A stretch of DNA of 51,730 nt from a virus (IMGVR_UViG_3300012936_000021:1-51730), one strand, 5' to 3'. Shown: positions 41,607 through 49,583, counted from the stretch's first letter. Made by a program: numbers and translations. Notes: generated by a model from the letters alone, not told the origin.

Positions 41607-43661
41607 ATGGCAAAAGAAAACCCAAATTTATTTAAAAAGCTAACAGATCTATTTAGATCAGGTCCAGTAATAAGAAGAAAAGTTAAAACACAAAAAAACT
41701 TATCTAGCTCAAAGTCTTCACTTGAAGTATTTAAAAAAGCACATAGTGATGTCTATAATTCTACTTTAAGTGCTTATGGCTCTTACGATAGAATGGCAAG
41801 ATATAGCGACTTTTCAGAAATGGAAGCAACGCCAGAAATAAGTTCAGCCTTAGATATATACTCTGAAGAGTGTGTTTCACCTGACGTTGAAGGACAAGTA
41901 CTTCACATTTATTCTGAAAATAGAATGATAAAGAAAATTTTAAATGAACTTTTTTATGATACTCTAAATATTGACTTTAACTTAGCAATGTGGGTTAGAA
42001 ATTTATGTAAGTATGGCGACTTTTTTCTATTTAACGATATACATCCTGAATATGGGGTGATAAATGTTTTTCCAATACCTATCTCAGAAATGGAAAGAGA
42101 TGAAGGTTTTGATCCTGAAGATCCTGGTGCAGTCAGATTTAGATGGGTTACACAAGGTAATAAAATTCTTGAAAATTGGCAAATATCACACTTTAGACTT
42201 TTAGGTAATGATGCATTTTTACCATACGGATCTTCAGTTTTAGAAGGTGCCAGAAGAGTTTGGCGCCAGTTAATTCTTATTGAAGATGCTATGTTGGTAT
42301 ATAGAGTAATTAGGTCACCCGAGCGCCGAGTTTTCTACATTGATGTCGGCAATATACCACCTGAAAATATTGCAGACTATTTAGAGCAAGCACAAACTTC
42401 TCTTAAAAGAAATGCTGTAATTGATAAAAATACTGGCCAAGTCGATCTTAGGTACAATCCTTTGTCAGTTGATGAAGATTATTTCTTGCCTGTTAGAGGT
42501 GGAGATACTGGTACAAGAATTGATACGCTAGCAGGTGGTTCAAATACTACTGCAATTGAAGACGTTGAATATATACAAAAAAAGCTTTTTGCTGCACTTA
42601 AAATTCCAAAAGCTTATTTAGGCTATGACGAAGATATAGGCGCAAAAGCAACTTTAGCACAAGAAGATATTAGATTTAGCAGAACAATACAAAGAATTCA
42701 AAAAACAATAATTTCAGAGCTAAATAAAATAGCAATGATACACTTGTACGTTCACGGATACACAGAAGAAAATATTCTTGATTTTGAATTAAAGCTTAGT
42801 AATCCTTCTAGTATTGCTCAGCAACAGAAGCTTGAACTAATAAGAACAAAGTTTGAGATAGCAGGCCAAGCTCCAGAAGGTTTTGTCGATAAAGAATGGA
42901 TTAGAAAACATATTATTGATCTAAACGACGATGAAATTTATAGAATTGAAAGAGGTCGAGAAAAAGATAAGCTTAGAGATATGGAGCTTGAATCAGTCCA
43001 GCTTCCTCAAGAAAATAGCATGTCGTTTGGTGATGAAAATCAAGATGATAGCGGAAGTAGTGACAGTGACGGAGGAGCAGATTTGTTTGGTGGCGGAGAC
43101 GCAGGAGATAGCGACGCGGGTTCAGGGGGAGATGACGCAGGTGGTGGCGGCGGATTAAGCGATCTTTTTGCATCTGAAAAAAGATCAGGTAAAATAATGT
43201 CTGAAGACGAAATAAACGTATACGACAGCCTTATCGAAGAAGATGAAGATGATAAAAAAGTAAAGAAAAACATGGCAGGTGAAGATATTCCTATAAAAGC
43301 TAGTTCATCTTCTAATGTAAATAAGATTTATACCAGTAAGGATTTTAATCCTGTGAGTACAATTTCAGGCTCACAGCATACAGGCATTTACAAAGACTCG
43401 TTTTCTTCAATAGTAAGGTCTAAAAATCAAAACATAAAGTCAAAAGATTTAATGGATAATGTTTTACCACAAAGTCCTGTAATTAGTGATTATATCGACA
43501 AACAGTTTTCTAAAAGAATGAATAAAGATTTAAGTAAAATGTCTGACTCTTTAGGAATTAGCCAGAAAAATACTTTATTAAGAGAAGAAAAAGAAATAAA
43601 CGATAAAGATTTCGATATACTTATAGATGATAATTTGTTTAGTGATGAGGAAAACGATTAA
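41607..43661 (+). CDS. 20: Portal protein gp20 with long acidic/Gly-rich C-terminal extension
   Basis: The 684-residue product matches the T4-type portal. Near residues 50-90 it has Y-S-D-F-S-E-M-E-A-T-P-E-I-S-S-A-L-D-I-Y, then W-V-R-N-L-C-K-Y-G-D-F-F, and S-V-L-E-G-A-R-R-V-W-R-Q around 208-220. These are core parts of the dodecameric ring through which DNA passes. T4 gp20 has 524 aa. Here the core seems to end near residue 460 and is followed by about 220 extra residues: a Gly/Asp/Ser low-complexity patch (about 472-512), an acidic segment and a final charged helix. The patch is also a local GC-rich island. The gene shares one base with the next (TAATG). Portal identity is secure; the role of the tail is not known. 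Confidence 0.92.
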   Translation: MAKENPNLFKKLTDLFRSGPVIRRKVKTQKNLSSSKSSLEVFKKAHSDVYNSTLSAYGSYDRMARYSDFSEMEATPEISSALDIYSEECVSPDVEGQVLHIYSENRMIKKILNELFYDTLNIDFNLAMWVRNLCKYGDFFLFNDIHPEYGVINVFPIPISEMERDEGFDPEDPGAVRFRWVTQGNKILENWQISHFRLLGNDAFLPYGSSVLEGARRVWRQLILIEDAMLVYRVIRSPERRVFYIDVGNIPPENIADYLEQAQTSLKRNAVIDKNTGQVDLRYNPLSVDEDYFLPVRGGDTGTRIDTLAGGSNTTAIEDVEYIQKKLFAALKIPKAYLGYDEDIGAKATLAQEDIRFSRTIQRIQKTIISELNKIAMIHLYVHGYTEENILDFELKLSNPSSIAQQQKLELIRTKFEIAGQAPEGFVDKEWIRKHIIDLNDDEIYRIERGREKDKLRDMELESVQLPQENSMSFGDENQDDSGSSDSDGGADLFGGGDAGDSDAGSGGDDAGGGGGLSDLFASEKRSGKIMSEDEINVYDSLIEEDEDDKKVKKNMAGEDIPIKASSSSNVNKIYTSKDFNPVSTISGSQHTGIYKDSFSSIVRSKNQNIKSKDLMDNVLPQSPVISDYIDKQFSKRMNKDLSKMSDSLGISQKNTLLREEKEINDKDFDILIDDNLFSDEEND

Positions 43662-44485
43662 TGTCTAGATCACACAATAAGAAAAGAAATGTAGGGATTA
43701 TATACGAGCAAATAATAAATTTTATTTGTGAGTGCCTTTTGAATAATAATAAAGAAGATGCTGCTGTTGCAACTAAAATTATAGAAAATCACTTTAAAAA
43801 AGGCACGCAACTCAATAAAGAGTATAAGCTTTTTAAAGCGTTAGCTTCAACAAAAGAAGTATCTGATCAACTAGCTGGTTCAATAATTAATGAAGCTAAA
43901 AAAGCTTGTAATACTATGTTTGACAATAAACAACTAGAAAAAGAAAAATCTTTACTTATAAAAGATTTAAACTACATGTTTGGAAAAGGTAAGATTTTTG
44001 AAGAAAAAGTCAAAAACTACAGAATATACGCAACAATTCAAACATTACTAAATGAGTGGAGAAGTAACAATAGTAACTTTGATAAAGCAACAGAATATGA
44101 AATTGCTTTACATGAAAGTTTAACTAGTAAAAAACAAATAATTAACAATGTTCCTAAAAAAATAGACTCTTTGACATATAACTTAATGAAAAATTTGTTT
44201 AGCGAAAAATATGATAGCTTATTAAATCAAACTCAAAAGTCTTTAATTTCTTCATTTATAGAAGAGGACGATAAAAGTATTGTTAAAGAATATAAAAATT
44301 TAAAAACTTCTTGTTTGTTAACTCTTGAAAACTATATTAACAAATGTAATAATAAAATATTAACACAAAAAAATACAAATGTAAAAAACAGTATAGAAAG
44401 TCTAAACGAAAATGATCTTTCTAAAGAAAATCTTCAAAAATTTTTAATTGTTTCAAAATTAAAAGAAGAACTACAAGGAGAGTAA
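43661..44485 (+). CDS. Unrecognised protein between portal and prohead protease (gp67/gp68 position)
   Basis: The 274-residue product is almost wholly helical and charged, with Lys, Asn, Glu and Leu dominating and no membrane segment. In T4 the prohead core proteins gp67 and gp68 are encoded exactly between portal gp20 and protease gp21, so position suggests a prohead-core or head-morphogenesis protein. Its length is well above theirs (80 and 141 aa), and I see no direct residue match. The N-terminal N-V-G-I-I-Y-E-Q-I-I-N-F-I and the central S-L-L-I-K-D-L-N-Y-M-F-G-K-G-K-I-F segments look like a conserved core. The start is fused to the portal stop (TAATG). Confidence 0.55.
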   Translation: MSRSHNKKRNVGIIYEQIINFICECLLNNNKEDAAVATKIIENHFKKGTQLNKEYKLFKALASTKEVSDQLAGSIINEAKKACNTMFDNKQLEKEKSLLIKDLNYMFGKGKIFEEKVKNYRIYATIQTLLNEWRSNNSNFDKATEYEIALHESLTSKKQIINNVPKKIDSLTYNLMKNLFSEKYDSLLNQTQKSLISSFIEEDDKSIVKEYKNLKTSCLLTLENYINKCNNKILTQKNTNVKNSIESLNENDLSKENLQKFLIVSKLKEELQGE

Positions 44486-44486
44486 A

Positions 44487-45089
44487 ATGGGTGCGCAAAG
44501 ACTAATAACAGAATGGGTTAATTTTGAATACGACCCTAAAGTAATAAAGGAACAGAGAGAAACAGGATCACCTTTAATAATGAAAGGAATTTTGCAAAAA
44601 GCAGAAACTTTAAATCAAAACGGACGTGTGTATCCTCGTGAAATTCTTGAAAGAGAAATAAGAAATTATCAAAAGTTTATACAAGAAAATAGAGCACTTG
44701 GTGAATTAGACCATCCTGATTCTTCTGTCGTTGAGCTTAAAAACGCTTCTCATAATATTAAAAAAGCTTATATGGAAGGTAACATAGTTTATGGAGAAGT
44801 AGAAATCCTTAATACACCAAGCGGAAAAATACTTCAATCTTTAGTTGAAAGCGGCGTAACTTTAGGAATATCTTCGAGAGGTGTTGGTAGTACAAGATCT
44901 GAAGGTAATAAACAAATTGTACAGGATGACTTTCAACTTATTTGTTGGGACTTTGTAAGCGAGCCTTCTACTCCTGGTGCTTTTATGATGAAAGAAGGAA
45001 AAGAAGTTTCTCCTCAATTTATAAATAATGTATTTAACAAAACAGATAGAATAGATAGAATTTTTAATGATATATTGGAGTGGAAATAA
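44487..45089 (+). CDS. 21: Prohead protease gp21
   Basis: The 200-residue enzyme has the motifs of the T4 gp21 serine protease: G-E-L-D-H-P with catalytic His76, L-G-I-S-S-R-G with the catalytic Ser at 129 or 130, and C-W-D-F-V-S-E-P-S (Asp155) later in the fold. It also has the early N-G-R-V-Y-P (45-50) typical of this family. In T4 it sits inside the prohead core, then cleaves scaffold and capsid proteins at (L/I)-x-E sites once assembly is complete. Size matches T4 gp21 (212 aa). AAGGAG ends 6 nt before the ATG. The stop codon overlaps the next ATG by one base. Scaffold and capsid genes lie downstream as in T4. Confidence 0.9.
   Translation: MGAQRLITEWVNFEYDPKVIKEQRETGSPLIMKGILQKAETLNQNGRVYPREILEREIRNYQKFIQENRALGELDHPDSSVVELKNASHNIKKAYMEGNIVYGEVEILNTPSGKILQSLVESGVTLGISSRGVGSTRSEGNKQIVQDDFQLICWDFVSEPSTPGAFMMKEGKEVSPQFINNVFNKTDRIDRIFNDILEWK
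45077..45080 (+). promoter_or_regulatory. Ribosome-binding site fixing the start at 45089
   Basis: GGAG lies 8 nt before the ATG at 45089. The frame also has a GTG at 45080, but that overlaps this Shine-Dalgarno sequence, so translation should begin at 45089. Confidence 0.65.
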
Positions 45090-45685
45090 TGGCAATATCA
45101 CATATACCAAGATCAGTCGGACATAATTTTGTTCCAGAATACCAAATTAGTGCTGTTCCAAGAATTATTGACATATCAACTGCAACAAAAATAGTAGTAA
45201 GAAAATCAGACGGTTTAATTGTAGGAACCGCTGTTGCTGGCGGCCAAGGTCAAGCTGTAACAACTTTTGAATCTTTATCTGGGGTTGCTGACACAGCTAT
45301 TTTTAATGATGACGGCGATGGTGGAGGAGCTGCAGGTGATAATCAAATTCATGCAGATGAAAAGAAAGATGACAATTTAACAGCAGATTTTGTTACTTTA
45401 AAAGTTGTAAAATTAGATAAAGTTTCACAATGGATTCAAGTGCGATCTCCAAATGCATCTGCTATGAGTTTAGCATTTTCTAGAAAAGATGCTGCAAATG
45501 AAAACTTAATTGTTGTAAATCAAAATACTGATTCTTTTCCGCTTAGTATTAGGTGCGTTAATATTTACTTGCCAGATACAGTAGCTTCAGGAACAATTCT
45601 AGCAGGACTTACAACAATAGAAAGAATTGAATTTGACAATATCGTTGAAAAGTTTAGCGGCGATGATATTACTGTTAATGTGTAG
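45089..45685 (+). CDS. Unrecognised head-cluster protein (ISHIPRSVGHNFVPEYQ type)
   Basis: The 198-residue product begins A-I-S-H-I-P-R-S-V-G-H-N-F-V-P-E-Y-Q, a proline-containing arm, and continues as a beta-rich, Ala/Val/Thr-rich chain with a Gly/Asp loop (about residues 75-95). It ends F-S-G-D-D-I-T-V-N-V. The composition (few Lys or Asn runs, many Ala, Val and Thr) is like that of an abundant structural protein. It is encoded between the prohead protease and the scaffold gene, so a capsid decoration, vertex or head-tail connector protein is possible. I have a faint memory of the same N-terminus in other marine phages but cannot name it. The start at 45089 is chosen by its ribosome-binding site. 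Confidence 0.5.
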   Translation: MAISHIPRSVGHNFVPEYQISAVPRIIDISTATKIVVRKSDGLIVGTAVAGGQGQAVTTFESLSGVADTAIFNDDGDGGGAAGDNQIHADEKKDDNLTADFVTLKVVKLDKVSQWIQVRSPNASAMSLAFSRKDAANENLIVVNQNTDSFPLSIRCVNIYLPDTVASGTILAGLTTIERIEFDNIVEKFSGDDITVNV

Positions 45686-45693
45686 GAAATATA

Positions 45694-46122
45694 ATGGCAA
45701 AAGTAAGTAGAAGTATGCTTAAGAGCATTGTAAAAGAGTGTTTAGTAGAATTACTAGCAGAAGGTCTAAGTGGAGGAGATACAGCTTCGCTTAATGAAAG
45801 CTTAAGTCTAGAAAAAAATGTTACTTTTAAACAGGAAATGATGCCAGAAGAAAGAAAAAACACAAACAAGGTAGTTAATCCTAATTTTGAGCAAAAGACA
45901 AAACAGATAATTTCTCAAGCTACTAGCGATCCTATTATGGCATCTATTCTTGAAGATACAGCGCAAACAACTTTGCAAGAACAGAACACTGCGGATAGAC
46001 CTAATCAATTTAAGCCAAAACCTACAGATACATACAGTCAGATAGCTAGTGAGTCTGACCCTATGGAGATGTTTGGAGGCGCTTCAAATAACTGGGCAGC
46101 TTTAGCATTTTCAGATAAATAA
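45694..46122 (+). CDS. Small head-cluster protein with amphipathic N-terminal helix
   Basis: The 142-residue product begins with an amphipathic helix (S-M-L-K-S-I-V-K-E-C-L-V-E-L-L-A-E-G) followed by a polar, Gln/Thr/Pro-rich and probably disordered body. It ends N-N-W-A-A-L-A-F-S-D-K. The C-terminal W-A-x-L-A pattern recurs at the end of the scaffold protein (W-A-T-L-A-G-I), and the N-terminal helix resembles segments in the next genes. Such short terminal helices often dock cargo or scaffold onto shells in prohead cores; this is inference. It lies in the run between gp21 and gp22. AGGA sits upstream of the ATG. Confidence 0.5.
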   Translation: MAKVSRSMLKSIVKECLVELLAEGLSGGDTASLNESLSLEKNVTFKQEMMPEERKNTNKVVNPNFEQKTKQIISQATSDPIMASILEDTAQTTLQEQNTADRPNQFKPKPTDTYSQIASESDPMEMFGGASNNWAALAFSDK

Positions 46123-46204
46123 AAGAAAGTTTTTATAAAATAATGTTTTTAGACATATTTAAGAATATATTAATTAAACAAGAAACATTAAATGGAGTTT
46201 ATTT

Positions 46205-46495
46205 ATGTCTAGAACTAGAGAAAGAATGGTTGAAATTACACCTGCGACAATTAGAAGATTAGTTAAAGAAGAGCGCACTCGTTTAAATGAAACTTTAGAA
46301 CTTAAGATGAAACATCCATCAGACGTTCACAAAAAAGTAAGAGAAGTTGATGCAACAAGCTATGCTGATACTCTTTCTAAGTGCATGAATTACTATCAGG
46401 CTTGCAAAATCAAAGAAGCTAAAATGATAGAAGAACTTAAAAGACTTCAAGAAGTTAAAAGAGAGCTTAAAAGTCGTATACTTAAAGGTATCTAA
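46205..46495 (+). CDS. Small basic helical head-cluster protein (96 aa)
   Basis: The 96-residue product is basic and almost entirely helical, with I-R-R-L-V-K-E-E-R-T-R-L-N-E near residues 16-30 and a heptad-like C-terminal half (M-I-E-E-L-K-R-L-Q-E-V-K-R-E-L-K). It resembles a short coiled-coil core protein; T4 gp67, also small and charged, is a functional analogue only by position and character. An 82-nt gap precedes it. That gap holds a near-match to the late box (TATAAAAT at 46134-46141) and a GGAG ribosome-binding site at 46194-46197, so it may have its own late promoter. Confidence 0.5.
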   Translation: MSRTRERMVEITPATIRRLVKEERTRLNETLELKMKHPSDVHKKVREVDATSYADTLSKCMNYYQACKIKEAKMIEELKRLQEVKRELKSRILKGI

Positions 46496-46529
46496 TAATA
46501 TTATTTAAAGTTCAAGAAAGGATCTTCTT

Positions 46530-47129
46530 ATGGCAGGTTATAGAGCACCCGGTAACAAATTTACAAACGCTACAACAAAAAACAACCAGATGGACGACCA
46601 AAGAGCCAAATATCAAGAAAAAAACGAAGCTCGCACGGTTAGTGAAAAGCTAGGTATTGCAAGGTCAGACTTAGCTTCATTGTTTAGATTTGACGTAGGA
46701 GGTCTAGATAATATATTTGAGGCAAGTATTAGCACTTTTGAAGATTTAGATTCACGAGTAGGAGAAGGTAATCCTGACTTTAACAACGGCACAAGCTTAA
46801 GATCTATAGGCGCAGGAAGAACAGCAGAAGGAACAATGTTTAGTGACGTGACAGAACAAGCTGACAAGCCTAATAAAAAAGGTCCTAACCTTATTGCACC
46901 AAATATTAATGATGCAACATTTGCTAATAATGACCAACAAACATCACAGTTTACTGAAAGAGGATTTGGTTGGTCAGATAAAAGAAATAACGCAGGCGAA
47001 GAGTCTGCTCGTATCGGCAAGTTCTTTAGTAAACACTATAGTGCGCTAGGTGCTTCTGAAGACTCTCCTGTTTTCGGCGAGGCTAAAAGTCCTGATCCTG
47101 ATACTAACATTGATTACAACCAACCTTGA
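46530..47129 (+). CDS. Unrecognised polar head-cluster protein (199 aa)
   Basis: The 199-residue product is polar, Asn/Gly/Asp-rich and probably mostly disordered, with a short ordered part at about residues 36-75 (V-S-E-K-L-G-I-A-R-S-D-L-A-S-L-F). A segment I-S-T-F-E-D-L at 67-73 recurs as V-S-T-F-E-D-L near the C-terminus of the next protein. No enzyme motif or membrane segment is present. It lies between prohead protease and scaffold and has an AAGGA ribosome-binding site, so it is likely packaged in or assembled with the prohead. The exact role is unknown. Confidence 0.48.
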   Translation: MAGYRAPGNKFTNATTKNNQMDDQRAKYQEKNEARTVSEKLGIARSDLASLFRFDVGGLDNIFEASISTFEDLDSRVGEGNPDFNNGTSLRSIGAGRTAEGTMFSDVTEQADKPNKKGPNLIAPNINDATFANNDQQTSQFTERGFGWSDKRNNAGEESARIGKFFSKHYSALGASEDSPVFGEAKSPDPDTNIDYNQP

Positions 47130-47147
47130 GATTTGAGTTTGTAGAAT

Positions 47148-48026
47148 ATGCCTAAAGCACCAATATATAACGGTAATAGTAATCCTAATGCAAAAGGCGG
47201 TGCATTTGGGTATGACGGTAGAACTGGGTTAGGTATTGGTTCTTTAGGTGGTGATCCTAATAGTGGTATTGGTAGAGACTGGAACATGGGAGATGCTTTA
47301 AGCTCTCCTAAGAGCGATTATGACTATGATGAATATGAAGAAAATTCTATTCAAGTAACACCAAACACAACTATTAAAGACTTAGCAATATTTGCTGGTC
47401 TAATTGATAGTGAAGAAGAATATGATGAATTTGAAGCGGGTATTGAAGCAAAGTCGCATTCATCTTTTCATAGAGGAGCTACAGATAGTTTAGCTCATAA
47501 GAGCAGAGATATATCAAGTCTTGGCGGTTTAGGAAATAGCATGGCAGGTGTAATAGGACTTTCAGCAGGCAAAATAAATTATGGTGATGTTGTTTCAGAA
47601 GAATTTTTAACAAGTTATATAAGAGAAGCTATACTTTTGGAAAAAAGAAATGGATTTATGAGCGGTGCAATTTATGTAAGAAGTGGTGGGAAAGGAAGCA
47701 TGTATAAAAACGCAATGGCTTCTACGAATACTTCTGATGCACCAGCAAATAGAAGAAATTTACCAACTTCAAGATCTGCTAAAAATTATAAAGGATACGG
47801 ACAAAGCAAGGTGAAAGTTAGCATTAAAGGGCAGACAGACGATATTAATATTGACATGATCCCAACTACAGATGGTGCTGAAACTGTTGGTTTAAAAAGA
47901 GTTATAAAAAAGAAGAAAAAGTCAGCTAATAATTTTAACAAAGGAGTTTCTACCTTTGAAGACTTGTTAGATAGTTGTGATAAAGAACAAATAGACATCG
48001 AAAATGTTGACTTTTATAAAAATTAA
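47148..48026 (+). CDS. Unrecognised head-cluster protein sharing motifs with scaffold and neighbour
   Basis: The 292-residue product has a Gly/Asn-rich N-terminus, an acidic Tyr/Asp patch (56-66), and then T-T-I-K-D-L-A-I-F-A-G-L-I-D-S-E-E-E at 74-91, which matches a segment of the scaffold protein. Around residue 160-173 lies S-Y-I-R-E-A-I-L-L-E-K-R, similar to the N-terminal helices of the two small proteins upstream. It has a basic patch (K-K-K-K-K) near 257 and V-S-T-F-E-D-L at 267-273. It therefore carries short motifs of several neighbours, as expected of a protein that shares a docking surface in the prohead core. No catalytic motif is seen. Confidence 0.5.
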   Translation: MPKAPIYNGNSNPNAKGGAFGYDGRTGLGIGSLGGDPNSGIGRDWNMGDALSSPKSDYDYDEYEENSIQVTPNTTIKDLAIFAGLIDSEEEYDEFEAGIEAKSHSSFHRGATDSLAHKSRDISSLGGLGNSMAGVIGLSAGKINYGDVVSEEFLTSYIREAILLEKRNGFMSGAIYVRSGGKGSMYKNAMASTNTSDAPANRRNLPTSRSAKNYKGYGQSKVKVSIKGQTDDINIDMIPTTDGAETVGLKRVIKKKKKSANNFNKGVSTFEDLLDSCDKEQIDIENVDFYKN

Positions 48027-48040
48027 AAACTTGTAAGATA

Positions 48041-48048
48041 TATAAATA
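48041..48048 (+). promoter_or_regulatory. T4-type late promoter box (TATAAATA) before scaffold and capsid genes
   Basis: A perfect TATAAATA lies in the 48-nt gap before the scaffold gene, 26 nt upstream of its ATG. It matches the late consensus used with gp55-type sigma factors and would drive gp22 and gp23, which are needed in large amounts. Confidence 0.55.
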
Positions 48049-48074
48049 ATGTAAAATAAATTAGTGAGTATTCA

Positions 48075-49583
48075 ATGAACAATCTATATCTTGAAGCAAT
48101 AAATGCTGCAGAACAAATAAAATTATCAGCTGAAGAAAAAGTTAAACAGCAAATAATAGAGTCAATGTCACCACAAATAAAACTTATGGTTGAAAAGAAA
48201 ATCATGGGTAATGAAAAAGAAGAGAAAGAAGAAGAATGCGGTTCTGAGTCAAATGATGAATGCGGAATGTATGACAATGATGAAAATGAGTCTGTTAATG
48301 AAATAACATTGGACGAAGACTCTAGAAGAATATTAAATAATTTTATTTCTGCAAAAGCTAAAAAAGATGATATCAGTGAAAAAATAAACAATCTTAAAGA
48401 AGGCTTAAAGACAATTCAAAAAGCAAGGCTTTTAGCAGAGAATAGCGGCAGTTCTTTATCTAGTAAAAGACGAATAAATCTTTTATTTAAAAAAATAGTT
48501 AAAGAAATTAAAAATATCAAAAATAATAAGATAGTTAGAAATAACAAAACAATATTGAAAGAATATTATAAACTAATAAAGGAGCTTGACAATATGACTA
48601 GAAGACGTCGTAAATTAATTGATGAGTCATTAGAAGATCTACTAGAAATGAATCTGTTTGAAGATGAAGAAGAAAAAGATTCAGAAGAAGAAGATAGCGA
48701 CGCCGAGGAGTTATCTTTTGATGATCTAGGTGGTAGTGACGATAATGATGATGATGCACCAGTAGAAACAGATGAAGATGATGCACCAGAATCTTCAGTA
48801 AATAAAGATACAACTGTAGAACAGTTAGCAGCAATGGCTGGAATTATGTCAGAAGATGACGAAGGAGATGACGAAGGCGAAGAGCCTTTAGACTTAGAAG
48901 GCATCTTTGAGACTGAAGAGTCTGATATGGAATCTGACTTAGAGACAGATTCTGAAAATCTAGCATCAGGTGACATGGAGTCAGTCTATGAGTCATATGG
49001 AAGAGACCGTGTTTTAGAAATTGATGAAAATATGCTTAGAAGAGAGATTGGGAGAATGAAGGCTCTTCGTGAAGGTGAAGCTAAAGATATGGCATCACAC
49101 TTTGGAGGCGGTTCTTTAGAGGGTGAATTATTTGTTGATGGCGTAGAGCTTAACAAATTACATGAAATGAAAATTAAAGCTGCAAAAGTTGTACGCAAGA
49201 ATCGTATGCTAGAAAGCAAGCTTTCTCAATATAAAAAGGCTCTTCGTGGAATGAAGAGTCAACTCACCGAAATGAACCTCTTTAACGCGAAGCTTCTTTA
49301 TGCAAACAAGCTCATGCAAAATAGAGATTTATCGATTAAGCAACAACGCCACATTGTTGAATCTCTAGACGAAGCAAAGACATTAGGCGAGGCCAAGATT
49401 CTATTTGAAAGCCTTTCTAAGTCACTTGTAAGCGGAAGACCTGCACAACGTAGAAACAACTTGACAGAAGGTGCTTCTAGAAGACCAATGAGTTCTTCTT
49501 CAAGACCAGTTCGCAGCGCTCAAAATCTTAATGAGTCAGTTGCTCTAGATCGTTGGGCTACTCTAGCAGGAATCAAAAAGTAA
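48075..49583 (+). CDS. 22: Prohead core scaffolding protein gp22-like
   Basis: The 502-residue product has an N-terminal helical part, a long charged middle with an extreme acidic stretch (about 190-310, rich in Glu, Asp and Ser), and a C-terminal coiled-coil domain. The latter contains L-T-E-M-N-L-F-N-A-K-L-L-Y-A-N-K around 397-412, then H-I-V-E-S-L-D-E-A-K-T-L-G-E-A-K. This block is typical of gp22-like scaffolds in marine T4-type phages. Scaffold fills the prohead core and is destroyed by gp21 during maturation. It is larger than T4 gp22 (269 aa), mainly through the acidic insert. The motif L-A-A-M-A-G-I (251-257) and the terminal W-A-T-L-A-G-I (494-500) are shared with neighbours. The last quarter switches from AGA to CGN arginine codons. 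Confidence 0.78.
   Translation: MNNLYLEAINAAEQIKLSAEEKVKQQIIESMSPQIKLMVEKKIMGNEKEEKEEECGSESNDECGMYDNDENESVNEITLDEDSRRILNNFISAKAKKDDISEKINNLKEGLKTIQKARLLAENSGSSLSSKRRINLLFKKIVKEIKNIKNNKIVRNNKTILKEYYKLIKELDNMTRRRRKLIDESLEDLLEMNLFEDEEEKDSEEEDSDAEELSFDDLGGSDDNDDDAPVETDEDDAPESSVNKDTTVEQLAAMAGIMSEDDEGDDEGEEPLDLEGIFETEESDMESDLETDSENLASGDMESVYESYGRDRVLEIDENMLRREIGRMKALREGEAKDMASHFGGGSLEGELFVDGVELNKLHEMKIKAAKVVRKNRMLESKLSQYKKALRGMKSQLTEMNLFNAKLLYANKLMQNRDLSIKQQRHIVESLDEAKTLGEAKILFESLSKSLVSGRPAQRRNNLTEGASRRPMSSSSRPVRSAQNLNESVALDRWATLAGIKK

Noticed and set aside
43020-43160. GC-rich island in the portal gene as foreign DNA
   Set aside because: It encodes an in-frame Gly/Asp/Ser low-complexity stretch, and codons for Gly and Ala are GC-rich by nature; no insertion boundaries or repeats are seen.
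46123-46204. Small RNA or tRNA in the largest internal gap
   Set aside because: The 82-nt gap shows no cloverleaf or stable hairpin; it is AT-rich leader with a possible late-box near-match and a ribosome-binding site.
48566-48976. Antisense open frames over acidic and Ser-rich genes (such as 48566-48976, 46613-47020 and 50285-50848 on the - strand)
   Set aside because: They lie opposite strongly supported genes, have low-complexity Ser-rich or biased translations and no ribosome-binding context; they are mirror frames of the real coding strand.
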